A stretch of DNA of 64,000 nucleotides from Centropus unirufus (Eukaryota > Chordata > Aves > Cuculiformes > Centropidae), in assembly GCA_013397695.1 (NCBI GenBank), contig VYZI01000068.1, forward strand, positions 2,180,559 to 2,244,558, written 5' to 3'. Each line of letters begins with the position of its first letter. Within the stretch, counting starts at the first letter, position 1. The notes under the pieces are model-generated. The model made no database searches, was not told the DNA's origin, and worked only from the letters and a program-made list of their open reading frames with translations. The translations under genes were made by a program, and so were the position numbers. This document shows, one piece after another, positions 1 through 15,600 of the stretch.

Positions 1-3000
1 CTCTATGACCTTCACTCTGTGTTTTGTTGGGCCTCTGATACTTATGATTGCAATGTATAATATCCTGGTTGTAACAGCAAGGGTGGAATTGTCCTATTCC
101 CTCCTTCCCATTCAGCTTATTAAGGTGATCTCATCTATGATGGGAGCTGCAGAGCCAAACTTTTTCAGCCACGGTGAGCCCAGAACTTGGGCCCCTATCT
201 CCTGATCCTTTGTACCCTGTCAGGGAAAAAAGGTGTGGCATCAACTGTGGAATCAGCAGAAGAAATCTCTGTTGGGGTGCCCTAAGGGCTGGAGGCTTGA
301 GAAGTGCTGCTTGGGACTTAGCAAGGACACCCTGGCCTCTTCCACATTCAGGAGGTCAGGATCTGTCCCTGATTGTGAAATTGCGTCTGTTTTAATATTC
401 TCACCATAATGAGCCACCTCTATTTGCAAAGTGTTTTCTGAAAACAAGGCCAGGCAGACCTGTTCATATGAGCTTCCCAAAACAAAAGGCATCTCTAAAT
501 AAGTTCGGCTCAGTGAGGAACTGAGAGGAAACCATGGGTGAAACGCATTATTTTAAACTTCCCCTCTAGAGAAAGGTAGTGGCAGAGAAAAATAAAATAA
601 ACCTCCTGTAAACTTGCAGTTCAAATCCTTTTTAAGATGGCTGCATTCACTTTCAAGCAAGTTTTATAAGAACAGCAAATAAACTCAAAATATTTCATGG
701 CAACCATCCAAGATGCTTGGAGTTTTTGACGTGCTTTCACATGTACTTCTCGGCTGCTGTAAACAGCAGGTTAGTGTCAACATGAGTTTCCCCTGTCTGT
801 TGCCCTTCTGAGCCCCCAGGAGGCAAAGGTACTTCGTATCAGCCTTCCCAAAGGTCACATTTGCTCCTGCTCACACGTTCTGCAAACACAGAGCTCAGCT
901 TCAGATCAGTCAAGGCAGGGACAATGGTAAATGTCCATGTTCTGAAACACCAGATGAGCTGTTATTATTCTGTTACTATATTGAGATTTACTCTCGGTAT
1001 GTCCTGACTAATCAATTCACTTAATAACCCTTTTCTGCCTTCAGCTACTGTGATTTTTAAATCATGTCTCCCATTTCGATTTCCTGTGTACTTGCAAGAA
1101 AATAAAATGCGATGTTATTTACAGTAAGGTTTGAAGCTTAATCCTGTAATTCATGTGCTCGTGTAAAATGCTTTTTCAAGCTTTTTATCCTTTGTGACTT
1201 TGCCTTTTAACAATTCTCTGCTGCTGTCTGCACAAGGGCTGTGCCTTCACTGGGGCCACTGCTTGTCCAGGCTCCGAGGCTCAACCTTTCAAATGGGGCA
1301 TAGAAAAACAAGAAGGGGTGCAAATGGTTCCACCTGCAACCCACAGGTGCAGGTAAGAGCAACTGAAATTTTAGGCACGCATAAGGTGAGGCCAGCATTT
1401 GAGAGAACAGGTCCCACTCCTCAGAGTAGCTGTTACATTTACATATTCTGACAGGCTTCTGGCAGTAGGCAGCTGAAAGTGATGAGCTGTCTCAACAGAT
1501 TAAAATTGAATTCTATTGAAGAAAACAACATACAAAAATTATGTTTCTGTATAATCTGTGTGATTAAATGTTACTTGTTTCAAAGCTAATGTTTCTGTCA
1601 CTTTCAATTACAGCTTTTGGAAGCTTTATTCTGCATCATTTAATCTCTTTAAATAACTCTCTTGTTCAGCTTTCATATAGGGACTGGCACACGTAGTATG
1701 AATATTGCACTCCTACTAACTCCTACAATGACATTGTGGAATCACGTTCTTTATATCTGCTCTTCCTTAATGCCTGGAAATTGGAAAAAGAAAATGAACA
1801 AAATCAAATGGAGTCACAAGTTTTTTACTGGTCAAATTATATTGAGGAGGCTCAGGTCACTTTCCTGTGATGAGCAGATGAAAATGTAATAGTTCCTAAA
1901 CTTTGACAGACATTTATTGTTAGAGAAAGGTATTTGAAACTTCCTCATATTTTTGGATTTTCTGTTCTAAAAGCTGAAGGGTTAAACCAATTTGCCATTT
2001 ATTTTAGCTGCTTTCAAGTTTTCAGGTAAAAACTGAAACTTAGTTAAATTTCAATGGAGTGAAACAAATTACAACTTGTTCAACAAGCCTGAAACTCAGT
2101 TGAGGTAAACAAAGTTAAACAAAAATTTTTATTTTGTTGAAAGAAGAGCCTTTGAATCAAGAGCAATATAAAAAACCCTCACCTCAATGTTTACATTTGG
2201 CTGAACATATTTTTTTATCAGTCTAAGGAAATTATGATTTATGTGCAAGAAGGAAGCTACACTTGCAATTAATGAGTAAGCGGAAGAAAAGGGGGGAGGG
2301 AGCTTTGCTAGCAAAAATAAAAGGGTTTTGTCACTGAACGCAGCTCTCCAAGGCGAGCTCTGCCACCTCGTGGGCTGCTGCCCTCTTACAAGGCAGAGCT
2401 CGGGGCTGGGGGAATGCAAAGCAGCCCGGGGGAGAGCACAGAGCAGTATGGGGAGAAATAGATCTGGAAAAAAAAAAGAAAAAGAGTCTTTAAAATACAT
2501 TGTAGAAAGAATAAATTGAGAGGTTTGAATCATAATTTTTCAAACTCAGCTCTCATTTACAAAGGCAAACGTCATTAGGCAGGCAAAACATATTTTGCTG
2601 TATTTTCCATCCAATGTTTCCAGATTGTGGCTTTTTAAGCATGATTAGATACAGTGCAGCGATTCGGTCTTTGTATTCTTGGATCTGTGAGTGTTTTTGA
2701 GTTCCCAGGTCCAGGTGCAAGGTCCATGGAAGCCACAGATCCCTGCAGGAACAACACCTGAGCTCCACCACAGGCTGTGGCACCTTGGCTCCCCGGTAAA
2801 TGGATCTGTACAGACCCCAAAGCAGGGGTTGGGGTTGCTCCCTGGCAGGCAATGCTAGGTGCAGCCATAGCCCAGCTCTGTGACCGAGATATACTTCTTT
2901 TGTAGCCGCTTGCCATGTTATTTTTAACAAAAGTTCACAAGACTATGCAAATCACTGATTTTTCAATTTGTTGACCTAAACAGAAACCTGAATGCAGTTA

Positions 3001-6000
3001 CGAAGAAATAAGTAAAATCAATTTTTTCTTGCCAAATAAAAAGCTGGAAAAATACTTTGGATCGACCTACAAAATTTATTTTATTGAAAAGAGTAATTGC
3101 TAAGCAGTTAAAAATAGAAACTTGGTAATTTCAAGCTGAGACTAATATTTAGTGAAAGTTTCCTTTTTAGAAATGTTGTGCTTCTTTGGCTTTTCTTGAG
3201 TTTTCAGTAAGTACTAAAACTACTAATAAATCAAGGCAAAATCAACAGATGGTTTCAGTTGCCCTCAGTTTTAGCACCCTCCTTATTCAACAGGTTGACA
3301 ACTTTTTTTTTGCTTTTTACTTGAGATCCTAATTGTGAACTAGCAGCATCAAACTGGGCAGAGCTGCTTGAGAAGCCTGGACAGACTCCTTGGAGAATGG
3401 TTCCAGTGCAATCTCACGTCTCTGACCTTTATTAGGTACAAATATGTCATCCAGCACGGAAACAAATTTCTAAGCCTCGCAGCGGAGAAAGTCTCAGTGC
3501 TGTAGAATGTGGCAGACACCCAAACAATGATGACCTCTTGTGACAAAAATATAGCTGTCCTCCTCACATATCTGCTGTTTTAGCCATGTCATCTAACCAA
3601 CAGTTTGTGTGTAACCTACAAGAAGAGAAACAAAATGACTTTTAATATTTGATTTAATCAGTTGAACTGAAAAGCCACAAGAGACAGAAGAATGTCTGTG
3701 AAAATGATGCATTTACAGGGATAAATGGGTGTATTGCAGACTTGACTATACTTTGCTAAATGAACATGCTTAGCTCTTATTGGAAGTTGTCCCTCTGTTA
3801 TTTCTCTGTGATAAAACTGAATACAGAGTGAGCTGGAAGAAAATTCTCAGATGTATCCATATGGCTTTGATCCCTGAGGTCTCATTTCCAAAGAAAGCTG
3901 AGAACTTAAAACGTCAGGTGCTGAATTTCTAGCACTTGACACATTGCTAATGAAAACAAGGAGCTAAACGAGAAGTATACAAAAGATATGGTTCAATTTT
4001 CTTTCTCCAGTGACCAAGCACATAGAAAAATCTACCTGAAATGCTGGAAGTCAGTGTAGTACAGTTAAAAAATAAGGAGGAAAAAAAAAGTGCATTTCAA
4101 TCGATTTCAAGCAATATACATGAAGCCACGTTCATATAATATATTTTTTTAAAATGATAAATTAACCAAATATAATGAAGCATCATAAAGTCTAGGTGGC
4201 CACTATTGTAACTATCTTTGTATTGAAGACATACACAATAGTTAAATAGATTAACAAGAGTTGAAGGATAGATAAGTAGACAAGCAAGATGTGATTCTAA
4301 TTTATCTATTGATGAATCATATTCTATAACCAGATTTCATTGATATGGACTAGAAACTAATCCTGTTTCTATGATAATACAAAAATAAGAAATTTTATTA
4401 TCCTACTTTTTTTCCAGTGAGCAGTGTTTTCTTTAATAGACTAGTCATACAAATTCCTGAGTTAATCGACATTTTACTATAAACTGTGGCAAGTTTATAT
4501 GACAGTTCTTTACATCTTTACATCAATACATTCTTTAATAACATCAGATTGAGGAGTAGTTTTGAGGGAAAAAGACATCAAGAAAGTAGCCTAGCTGAGG
4601 GATGCACATATCTTATTTACCATTAACCAGTGGCAGAAAGAGCAAAAGTCTGTAAAATGATGATGCAGAAAGTTAAAGATCTCCTGTAGCAGCTGACAAA
4701 AACTTACAATTTGATTCCACGTGATGAAGTAAAACCCAGATTCCTGAAGAAATCTGACCCCTCGTCTTTCCCAGGACCACTAGCAGAGCATTTATTATGC
4801 ACAGTACCACCAGTGATATTTTTAATGAGCACTGTGCATCTTATTTGTAGCCACTGAGATTTGAACCAGGGAAAGAATCTCACCCTGCTAGCTCACCAAA
4901 TACATGGGAGCAGAAGGCAATATAGTTTAGTTCTCCCTTTGCACTCTGCCAGGTGTTGTGTGACTCCTCCTTTTCTCACTTAGGAAGGACTGGCTACTCT
5001 AGAAAATATGATGTGTCACTGGACCCTTTAAAATCTGGTCAGCATTCACCAAGATTATTATAGCAGTCATATCATAATGAGATTAAATTAATCTCAGTAG
5101 CAGAAGCAGAGCAAGACCGATTATTTGCATCTTTTCTGGGTGGTTAGGACCAGGAGCAATCTACCTCAAAATTACTGAGTTTCGATATTTCTATGGTGGT
5201 TTTAAATGCAATTTGATGGACTCCTACCCTTGGTTGTTAACAAGAACCTATGTCATAAAACCTTCCTCGAATCATATGAATCCAACACCTTAGTCCAGAG
5301 AGAGGCGAGCGGACCACTACAGGAAAAGTACTGAGAGGGCCCACAACACACTGCCTTTTCCAGTTATTCAGAGTCTACTCAGCTTGGCTTGGGGAGGCAT
5401 GGCAAGGCTTGCAAGAGGAAAAGCAGAGACCAGAGGGACACACGCAGTTGCAGGTAGACTTGGAACACTTTACTATGGGGAAATAATCTGATGATTCAGG
5501 CCAGTGAAATAAAATACATTTTGTCCTACAATCTAGGACAATGAGTTTTTGTTACTAGTTGAATTCTGCCACAGTAGAAAGTTGCTCATGCTGCATATCA
5601 TTCTTGTGTTGGCCATGATTAGAAAACATCTACTGCCTGACTTTTTTAAGCAATAATTTGCTTTTAAAAATAAACAACCCATTATAGATTATTTTTAAAC
5701 AAAACCAAACATGAGCATGTCAGTAACAGCAAGCATAGCAGACAGAGTTAATTTGTTTTGCTCATCCAGAGCCTCATACAGTGTCACGTTTCTTTTTCAC
5801 ATCCCTGTGCTATTCAAAACACCAGTTTACAGCACAGCTCATACAGCTTATAAATGCACTTTCCCTCAGAGTCTCGTGTATATTCTCCTGAGGCCTTCAA
5901 ACAATTACAGTAAAAAATAGAAGTATCAATTCCAATCTTTTCACACAGCATGGTATTACTCCTGCTGGGTTTTAATTTGTCCTAAGACTGTATGTATCAG

Positions 6001-8790
6001 CAGTTTTTCAAAATTACATTATAAACAGATATTTAATTTGGCCTAAAAGCCAGATCATTTTCTTGTTGTATCAAGGATTCCCAGATACTAAAATCAGTAT
6101 AGAGCCCAAGCTTGTGGGCAAAGGGGCTTGGGATTTAAAATTGTCCAGGCTGGCAATTAGGGAACCTTGCCAGGCTGGGGAAGCAGTGAGGGAATAAAGG
6201 TTCCTCTGCGCATAACACTACCACATCACAAAGGAAGCAGCAGAATGCACTGGCATTAGCCTACATGAGTTTATATTCTGGAATACTGTTGGAAGAAAGG
6301 GTAGAAAAATTCTCCCACCTGTACCTCTGTACTTTGCTTCTTGTCTGAGTCCAATTTTTGAAAGTCATCTCCTGTTTCGCACAAAATCAGTCAGACTTTT
6401 ACTCTACTTGCAGTGAAACACAGACAGTTTGAAACAACAACCATTCAAATTAGTGGGCAAAATTGAATTGACATAGATTTGCATTAGATTTTACCTTCAC
6501 GTTTGCTTCTAATAAAAGAAAGTATCCCTCTTCCACTGTAGCTTGACAAAGTTTATCAAATGTATCCAAAAATCATAGACCAAATGAGTGACTATATAAT
6601 ACAAGTTAATAATAGTGAATCTAAGCAAGTGGTCTGAACCAAGCCACATCACGCAATACAATCCAACAGCTGAAAAAAGTCACATTGTTTATTTCCTTCA
6701 AGTCACTTTTCTTTCTTCTATGTGATTTTAAAAAAATTTACAGAGCAGTATTGAAAGGTTCTATGGGTTAATGTTTCACTGACAAGTGATATGACAAACT
6801 TTTATGATATTGTTTGATTAGTGCAACAAGGTTTCTAGGGCTATATATCATTAACAGACAGGTTTTAAAGTCAGTAATTCTTTACATAACATGAAAAAAT
6901 CAAAGATTACATTCAGCTAGATCAAGAAAAAAGCACCATTTAAATGGAACACATTTTGAAAGACAATAAAAAAGCCCAAGAGCTGCTCTAAATTACTTTT
7001 AAATAGGAAAAATGACTCTTATTACTGTCTTAACTCTTATCACCTGCTCAGTACTTTCAAAATATTTCTATATAAACCTGAAAGTAATTTTTACAATCCT
7101 GACAAATTTTAACTTTTGTTAATTGTACCTGGAGTCTCTCTTAGCAGTCCCAACACAGAGATGACTGAATTGCAGAATCATTCATTCTGTCAAGCCTGCG
7201 TATATCTTATTTACCCTCAAAATAATGTCAAGGTTTAAGAAATATAGGATTCTAAATTAGAAAGGCAATAGATCAACAGACCAAATACTGTTTTGAATAC
7301 GATATGCGAGAGTTCCAGTGGTATGGTTCTGAATGTACCTCCACATCTGTGTCTTCTGACACATCTAAGAAAACCCCTCCTTGATCTTTATATACTTTGT
7401 TCTAAGGCACTTATCCTACAGTGCCTATAGAAGCTTGTGATTTTAACACTTTTTTCCATGCTTAAATAAATTTCCTGTATGATATTGCTGTAACTCATTT
7501 ACCCTTATAATGTTCTTTCCTTGCTGTCTATTAGTTCCATTTGTTATGATGCATTTAAAATTAGAATGTGAGGTATTTAGGGAAGGAATTAATAGCAGGT
7601 TGCAATCGGAACTCTAATTATGTTGCTACTGCAGGTTGCTCAGGAAGCCATAGCTGAGAGAACAGATGTACTCATTTTTAATAGGGGATGTCATGTCACA
7701 CTGAATTACCGCTTGGTTTGCTAGAATATGGGCCAACTGGAGGACTTGGAGGTAAAAAGTGGTAACAGAACTGAAACTGAAAAGGTATGACATTTCTGAC
7801 ATACTAAGTGCAGCCACTCTATGCTGCTGCTCAGACACTGCACACCGCTGCAGAATGCAAATAGACCCAAGACTTCTTCCATGGGTTACTAACAAAGCAA
7901 CAGAAAGACAGAGCTTCTGGAAAAGACAAAGTGCTGACAGGAAAAGATACAAGACAAAGGAAGGGTTTATTGCCTGGCAGTGTTAAAGGATCATGGTAGC
8001 ATTTTCTGGGGGCAGGATAATTTACCAGCAGTCACTAATGGCCTAAAAATTTAAATTTCTATTTCCTAGAAGAAACAGTCTATTCTGGCTGAATGGAAGA
8101 ATGACAGAAAAGATATAGAAGCTAATTAAGAACTTGCTAAGCTAAGCAGGAAGCTTATGATGACAAAAGGGCCTAAGTCTACGGGCCCTGAATAAATTTA
8201 TAAACTTGATCTTGTCTGGACTAAATTCCCACATGAAGCAATGGAAAAAACAGACAGTCCAAGCTGCAGACAGACAATGTATATCTGGATTCAGTAGACA
8301 CATACAAAGTGATGGAAATGAGGGTGAAAATAAATATGGGATACCACAGCATCTAGACCAGACAACTCTAGCTCAGTATCCCAACTCTGGCAGCAGCCAA
8401 AGATGCACTGGATAGAGTAGAAAAGCTGGGCAAATAGGGCAAATACAGAGTGACAATTTCTCTGGACATTCTCCCAGCTTTCAACTACTGTGTTCCAGGG
8501 GTTCTCTGAGCCAGACCTAGCTTCCACAAACATTGCAGATTTTTCTTCCGTGAGTTTATGAGGCCTCTTTCCTGAACTGAACTTTTAACCTTTGTAGTAT
8601 GCTGTGGCAAGGACTTCTACATTTTAACTATGCCTCGAGTAAAGAACCACATTCTTCTCCTTATTTTGGACCTGCTAGGTGCTGCTCTGATTTCATGCCC
8701 CTCAGCTCCCATAAGAAGCATAAGCAATGAGTTTCTTGAGCTTAAGGTTTTGCAGGAGGCAGTAAGCCTGACTGCTCAGTGAGTACTGAA
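1..8790. other. AT-rich non-coding stretch, no gene recognised
   Basis: I read both strands and found only short open frames with no recognisable family, composition or splice context. No CR1 tail, tRNA-like fold or CpG-rich segment stands out. A locally GC-richer patch lies at about 2330-2460, without an interpretable reading frame. By known vertebrate synteny STARD13 should lie on this side of RFC3, transcribed away from it, so long 5' introns or alternative first exons of STARD13 could be here. I see nothing that proves it. Confidence 0.5.
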
Positions 8791-8799
8791 GCAAGGACC

Positions 8800-9625
8800 A
8801 GGTAGTCTTAAAGCGTTGTCCAAAAATATCTGAAAAAGTTGTCTAAATGCTTCTTGAATATTGTCAGGCTTGGAACCATGATTGCTTCTCTGGGGAGCCT
8901 GTTCCAGTGCTCCACCACCCTCCGCGTCAAGAACCTTTTCCTAATATTCAACCTAAACCTTTCCCACGGGTCCTATCATTGCTTGTCAGAGAGACAAATC
9001 AGTGCCTGCTCCTCCTCCTCCTTTGTGAGGAAGCTGTAGACTGTGATGAAGTTTTCCCTTAGCCTCCTCTTCTACAGGCTGAACAAACCAAGTGACTTTA
9101 TCCATTCCTCACATGGCTTCCCCTCAAAACCGTTCACCAACATAGTGGCCCTTTTCTGGCCACTCCCTGATCGCTTGATATCCTTTTTATACTGTGGTAA
9201 CGAAAACTATGCACAATGCTCAAGGAGGGGCTAGACCAGTGTAGAGTAGATTGGGAGAATCACCTGCCTCGACCAGCTACCAGTGCTGTCCTTGACACAC
9301 CCCAGGACACAATTAGACCTCTTGGCTACCAGGGCATATTGTTGGCTCCTGTTCAACTTGCCATCGACCAGAACCTCCAACACCTTTCTGTTCTCCAGCC
9401 TCTTGCTCCCCAGCTTTTATGTATATTCAGGGTTGCGGTGCCCCACGTACAAAATCCAGCATTTGTCCTTATTAAACTTCACGCAATTGGCAATTGCCCA
9501 CCTCTCAATTTTGTCTAGATTTGTCTGCAGGGCCCCTTTGTCCTAGCTCCCCTTAGTTTTGTGTTATCAGCAAACTTGGTCAGTAAGGCTTCTAGTCCTG
9601 CATCCAGGTCATTTATACATGCTAT
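8800..9625 (-). mobile_element. CR1 LINE fragment (3' portion, antisense)
   Basis: Read on the minus strand, this shows the standard avian CR1 3' half. It runs from a degraded reverse-transcriptase end, through wording equivalent to 'tgtcctggggtg', to the conserved block around 8886-8935 for 'ggtggagcactggaacaggctcccc' (shown here in reverse complement). It then runs to a terminal piece near 8820-8880. The open frames on either strand are broken pieces, so the copy is dead and 5'-truncated. The octamer tail usual for CR1 is not visible at the 3' end. It belongs to the same subfamily as the plus-strand copy at 17.64-18.27 kb, sharing the unusual wording around 'gttcttgac' and the 'agcctgacaatatt' end. 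Confidence 0.85.
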
Positions 9626-9639
9626 ATGCATTCATGTCA

Positions 9640-12600
9640 TACCCAGGATATGTCATACATATATTCAGTGCTGGTCTATCAAAACTTCACTCTGGTGGGA
9701 TGCAACTCAGCCTTCACATTATATCATGCACTTGAGATGGAAAAAAAAACACATAAAAAGTTGTTATTATGTCTTAGACGCATCTTATGGGGACAGGAAG
9801 AGATTGAGGGCCAAGTGTTACATAGTCTGTAGGCTAAATATACCAAAGTTTGCATCCCAACTTCAGGCCCAGAGAATGGTCCTTAAACCCAGTTTGATTA
9901 AGTAGTACACATGTAGCCTTAGTTTACATATACCACACAGAGCCAGGGCCCACCTTATTAAACTGTTTATATGATCCTTAGCATGATTTTGGTGTGGGCC
10001 ACATGCTCAAAGGGAAGCCTGGGTGTTTCCTGTGGAATAGCAAAGGTCAAGAGCTATCCTCTGTAGGCCACAGGGATTGGAACAAACATTTTGGTGTCTT
10101 CTCCATAACATTTGGTGACAACTGGTCTCACTAACAGAGAGACTATTAACTCTCTTTGGTTTTGTTTACTAGTACAGGTATTAGTTGTGTTCAGCAAGTA
10201 AAGGATACTTACACAAATAGAACTGTACAATTTTATGTAGTCTTTCAGGCCTTATCTGCAGTGTAGTACATCTAAAGCACTCAAGTGGAACCCATTGGCC
10301 AGGTACAAAAAGATGCTGGTGGCAAAGAGGCAAGATGTGCTGATCTTGCTCTTTACCACTTTCCTTCTCTTCTATAAAGCTTGTCATCTTATCTTTTAGG
10401 TATGAAGAACTCATCTCAGTTCTGCCCTCTGATGCAGACTTCTAATCATCCACCACACAAGGATATTACACATCGCTAAAATGAAAGATGCCTAAGTGCA
10501 GAGAATGTAATAGAAAAAGAAAATTTTGTAGAATGCAGCAAAAGTGACTGTGCACATGTACTTTGAATGCTACTCAGAGCCATATAATCTCTGTAAACAG
10601 TTGCCTTAATGAAGAGCTGATTTAGAATATGGAGGTCCCTCGGCATCCAGATGGGAAGCTATGAAATAGAGGTCATTTACAGAACTATTCAGATGGTCTT
10701 GAGTCTATATATGGAAATGAAGTACAACTGAGGACAGGACAGCAAGATTAGCCCTAAAGCATCGTTCTGACGATGTGGCTCCACAAGATTTTAAATTGAC
10801 TAAAGTTGGTAAAGTACGCTCTTACCAACCACTTACACTGAGCTGACTCTACAGCAGGAATTCCAGGGACCTAGACTGATAAAAAATTATTACTTTTATT
10901 GCCCATTTAGTTCACTGAACTGGCTTTTCATGAAATTAGATGATCACAGCAACAGAAAAGAGTAAAGGGTAGAAAGATGTGGAAGGGAGAGAAAGAAGCA
11001 TGGCAGCCACAATTCAGATAATTAAAAAATGTTATAAAGTCCTAGATTATGCACCTTATTTCTCTATTACAAAACTCAGTGCTATCACATATATGCAGCT
11101 AGAAAACAATTGATAAATTTTAACAGCTGCATATCTGAAGGACAAACTCAATGGTTCTTCAAGGCCTGGGTGCCCCAGTGGTTTAATTTGATTCTTCCTG
11201 ATGACAGACATCTAAGGCAAAAGGAAACAACAGAACAGCTTTGCCATAAGTGCAGCAAATTATTAATATGAACTCAGTCCTACTTGTACTAAAGTTAAAA
11301 AAAAAGGCTCTTCACACAGTTGAAGATGAGTTGTCCTCTTCCATGTAAGGAAATGAAAACCGTAAAACACGGTCTTCCTTTATTGTCTGGCAACAAAAAG
11401 CTGCAGTTTTGTCACTATAGGGCTGTAATATTTGAGAACAGGAAGACAATCATTGAATCTCAGCTGGTAAAGGTTTTCAACACAATGAGCTCTGGCATTG
11501 TCCCTCATTCCAGTTCACATCAACAACAATACTGCTGTTATGAAGATGCAGCAATGCTAGTAGTTTGTCATAGCAGGTATTGCTCTGTGGTAATTTTCCA
11601 AGACCATGGTTACATAATAGTGCTTTGTGCTCAAGCCTGCTGTTACTAAAGGCAGCTAAATCTGTGATAAACAATTTCCAAAATGAATTTCTATTCCAGA
11701 TTTCTTTTTTCATTGTGTTCTGAGTATTTTAATGTATACAAACAGGAAGCGTAGCATGATGTAGCATATTTTGTAGTTAAAGATACATTAATAACAGAAA
11801 CACATTCACACTGAGGGGATGAGAATACTTTGCATTAACTGAAAAGAAAAATGGGAGTATAGGTGGCTGCTGGTCATCCACCCTGCATTACTTTTCATCC
11901 AGATTACAGAGAACTGTTCCTATCTCCTATCCTACTTTCATAGGAACATACATAATCAGGGCTGGCATCCGATCCTCTCAGAGATCTGAGTAAAACTCTG
12001 ATGAGTTTACTGACTAAAAGGTAAAAAATTGGAAGACTGAAAAGCCTTATTGAAACAGTCATTGAACTTCAGATGAAAGCTCTTCTGAAAATGAAGAGTC
12101 TCAGGAGAAAACTAGGAAATTAAAAAGCTTCAATATGTCCATCGATCCAACAAAAACGGGGTTGCCCTACACATGAAAACATAAATTGAGAAAGACCAAT
12201 GAGGCTGGAAAAAAGACATCCTACAAACAGAGTTTGAAAATTTTATAGGATGTCAAATTATTAATCAAGCTCTTGAATATTAGTGGATTCATAAGACATA
12301 ATAAGTACTATAGAATATTCAGTGTATGTATGGAAAACATGACCATGGACAAGGGACAACTGGGCTGTTCTGCCAGTGGTACAGCATAAATACAGGTAAC
12401 ATCAGATTGCAGCAACTTTCTTTGAAGGAATACAATGGAAATATGATTTCTACACCACAAATTTATTGCCATCTTTGAAATACACTAAGATATGTTCAGA
12501 GGAGACTGGATTTCATTTATTAGCATTCTAGGAATTCAAAGGAGCTGGGCTACTTATCATCTGGAGGAAAGATTAAAAAAGAATAAAGTTTTCACATGCT

Positions 12601-15600
12601 ACAAGTCTAGAGAACACCGATTACCTTAGCCACATTGCTTAGAACATTACAGGTAGATCTAGCTATGATTTTTTTATGCACCTTTTTTCCTATAGATTCA
12701 TCTGACTTTTTGCAAGAATGTATTATTTTTCATGATTTTTCATTGTAAAAGTAGCTTAAGCCAATAAAAACACTTGTAGTTCAAGTACTGCTGAGAATGG
12801 AAGCCAAGACCCGAACATTTCAAAGTAATCTATCGTGCTTTGTCAAAGACCTCTCTCCTTGTCCATAAGGAGACAAAAACTGTCACATGCCAACAACTTC
12901 ACAAAATTAATTCCTTATTACAGGTCAAGAACCAATCTTTGTTCATATATTTAAATATCTGACAGTACGTCATTCTTTAAAGAGCTTCATGATTAGTTCC
13001 CATAAGGAAATTTCATGTCTTGTATAGAATACACCTAGAAAAGCATGTTCAATATTTCTTAACTTACTGAGTAGATTTCAGAATTCCTTTAAATTCATGT
13101 CTGCACTCGAAAGCGGACAAGAGCTGCGTTTGTTCCAGTTCTTTTATAACAAAATGCAGGCTGATGGAAAGTGAAGAACAAACCTATGTCTTTTAGTCAG
13201 TGACCTTGTAAATCTCAGGGGGGTAAGGCCTGCATTACAAATGAAAATAGCCTATGGATTTTATCAAAACCTTCAGTAGCAAATGCACAAGTATATGAAA
13301 TATGAATATGAAGACAGCTGTAGTTCATCTGAAAAATGGATGTGTAACTCTACATGTCCCTAGATGGATATTTGAATTTATGTTCAGAATATTTAAAAAA
13401 TTTCTGCTGTCTTCTTACATTTTTCTATCATGATTAATTTTGCTGCTGTAAATCTTGCTTAAATGTGTAGTTGGACTGCTCCTAATGGTAGAATAAAGAG
13501 GTCTTAGGTTTGCACAGCTATGCATAATTGAGGCCACAGAGGCCTAAGAACAACAAAACATATCACTTTTTCTTCTAATTCTCCAGGCACACTAGAGACA
13601 AGGGAAGCTGAGCAGGGTCTAGCCCTTAGCAGCAGGATTCGGAAAATGAAGAAGTACTGATTAAATGAGAACATTTTATAATATTGCCAAGTCCATAAAA
13701 ATGTGACATTTTGGCTTTTTATTAATACGCCTAATTCTTTTCGTCTTTCCACTTCTTTAGTAAAGAGCTTTGCTTAATCTTTTCCTGGTGGACAAATGTA
13801 CAAGAGCTTTAGCAGGGATAACTGATGGACAGCATGTATCCTCCAATTAACTGTTATCTTTGTAGCCTTCTCCAGAATACACATTCAATGGTTATGAAAA
13901 TGTTATCTTGTCATACATTTCTAGTCTCCATCATCCTTGCATGGAAAACTTCTGTGATTTTTTTACCACTTTAATTTTCAAGACAAAATAAAAGATTGTA
14001 AGATAAATCATTAGGCTCTTGAAGAACCAGGATTTCTTCACAGAGCTTTACGCTTCTTATAAAGAAGCAGCTTCTTCAGAGCTGCCAATCTACATGGCAT
14101 GTATTTACTTTAGATTTTTATTTGGCTATCACCATTAATGTTGGTCTTTCACTGTCACATTCAATCTGCATGACATCAGCATGTCACCAAGAGAACAGAT
14201 GTCACCTTGTTATTGTCTTTTTTTTTTTTTCATTGTAATTAGTAATCTGGTCTTTCTTGACCTGCTACAAATTACTTGCAGCAATGTAGGCACTCTGATG
14301 GGAACAGAGTGATGTAACGTAGAGTGACAGCCAACAGAGTGGCAATAATCTACTAAAATATTTGAAAGTGAAAAGAAAAATCTATCTCGCTCGGTTAAGC
14401 AGCCTGAAGGATGAAAGTATGCCAAACAGTCTTCTGTCTGAAAAACACAAGTTGTTGCAGAGCCAAAAGGTACTTGGACTTGTTAATGACTATTTGTATC
14501 ACTAGCAATAATCGTGCTGTAAAGATACTTAGGGAATCAGCATAATAATGCTCTAATTCGTTCTAAAATGGTTTCAGTAATCAGTTAAAAATTGGTTAAA
14601 AACTATATATGCACATATACTTAAATGCTGGACCCAGGTCTTCTAATTTCACTTCAGTCTGGGTATAAAATGGAGCTTCTTTCATAGTGCCTGACATGGT
14701 TTCACTTTCCAATAATACTGCTGCTGTTTAGTAAGAGGCTCAAAATGCCATTTGTAGTTAAAAATCTCTATTTGCAGATACACTGTCTAGTTTATTCATG
14801 CAGAGAAGTCATTTTACCTTTTGACCTTTCTGCTGGACTGAACAAAATGCACAAAGACTCATTTTAACAGTACTTACATTTGAGTGAATTGTGACAGCAG
14901 CTAAAATTGCCATAGTCTCCCGTATCACTCATATTAATTTATTTCTAATACACTTGGCCAAACCATTCAGTTTTAAATATTTACTACTTTTTTTTGTTTA
15001 GATTTATAGTAAAGTTAAAAAATTAATGAAGTAGAAAATCAAAGTATTCCAGAGCATTTTAAACAGACATAAAGCACCACAACAGCAACGCCTTGTGCAG
15101 TCTCAGGTTTTAAAACACTAAGATTCTTCCGGAACAAACTAATGCTGTTCATATGCTTAATTACTTTTTATGGCAAGGAATAACTTAACTGAAAGCTTAA
15201 GCGTAAGGCCATGCTAAAGTGCATTGTTGAGGTAGGTCACAATTTCCAACATTTTCTCCTTGGGATAACAACAGATCCTATGGAAGTTTAACGACCTAAT
15301 AATAAAAAAGAGCTTAGGGTCCTTTCAGAGATGCTACATGTCTTCACCCCTCCTTGGTCTCTTTGGGAGCTGGAAGCGCATAAAAGCCCGGTGGACTGAA
15401 TCCTACTGAGCCTGACCTCATCCAAAAAGGATTTGTTCTCATTGGTACTTTTGAAAACCTGCAGAATCTGTCAGAGCACTTGCTGGGACGTGGCATGCAT
15501 TAGCAAAACCAGTATCTGGGTGCTGGAAAAACTGAGCAGGTCATAAGCAACTATCACAGAAGTTGCAATTAAGTTAAGCATGACATTGACAGACACAAGT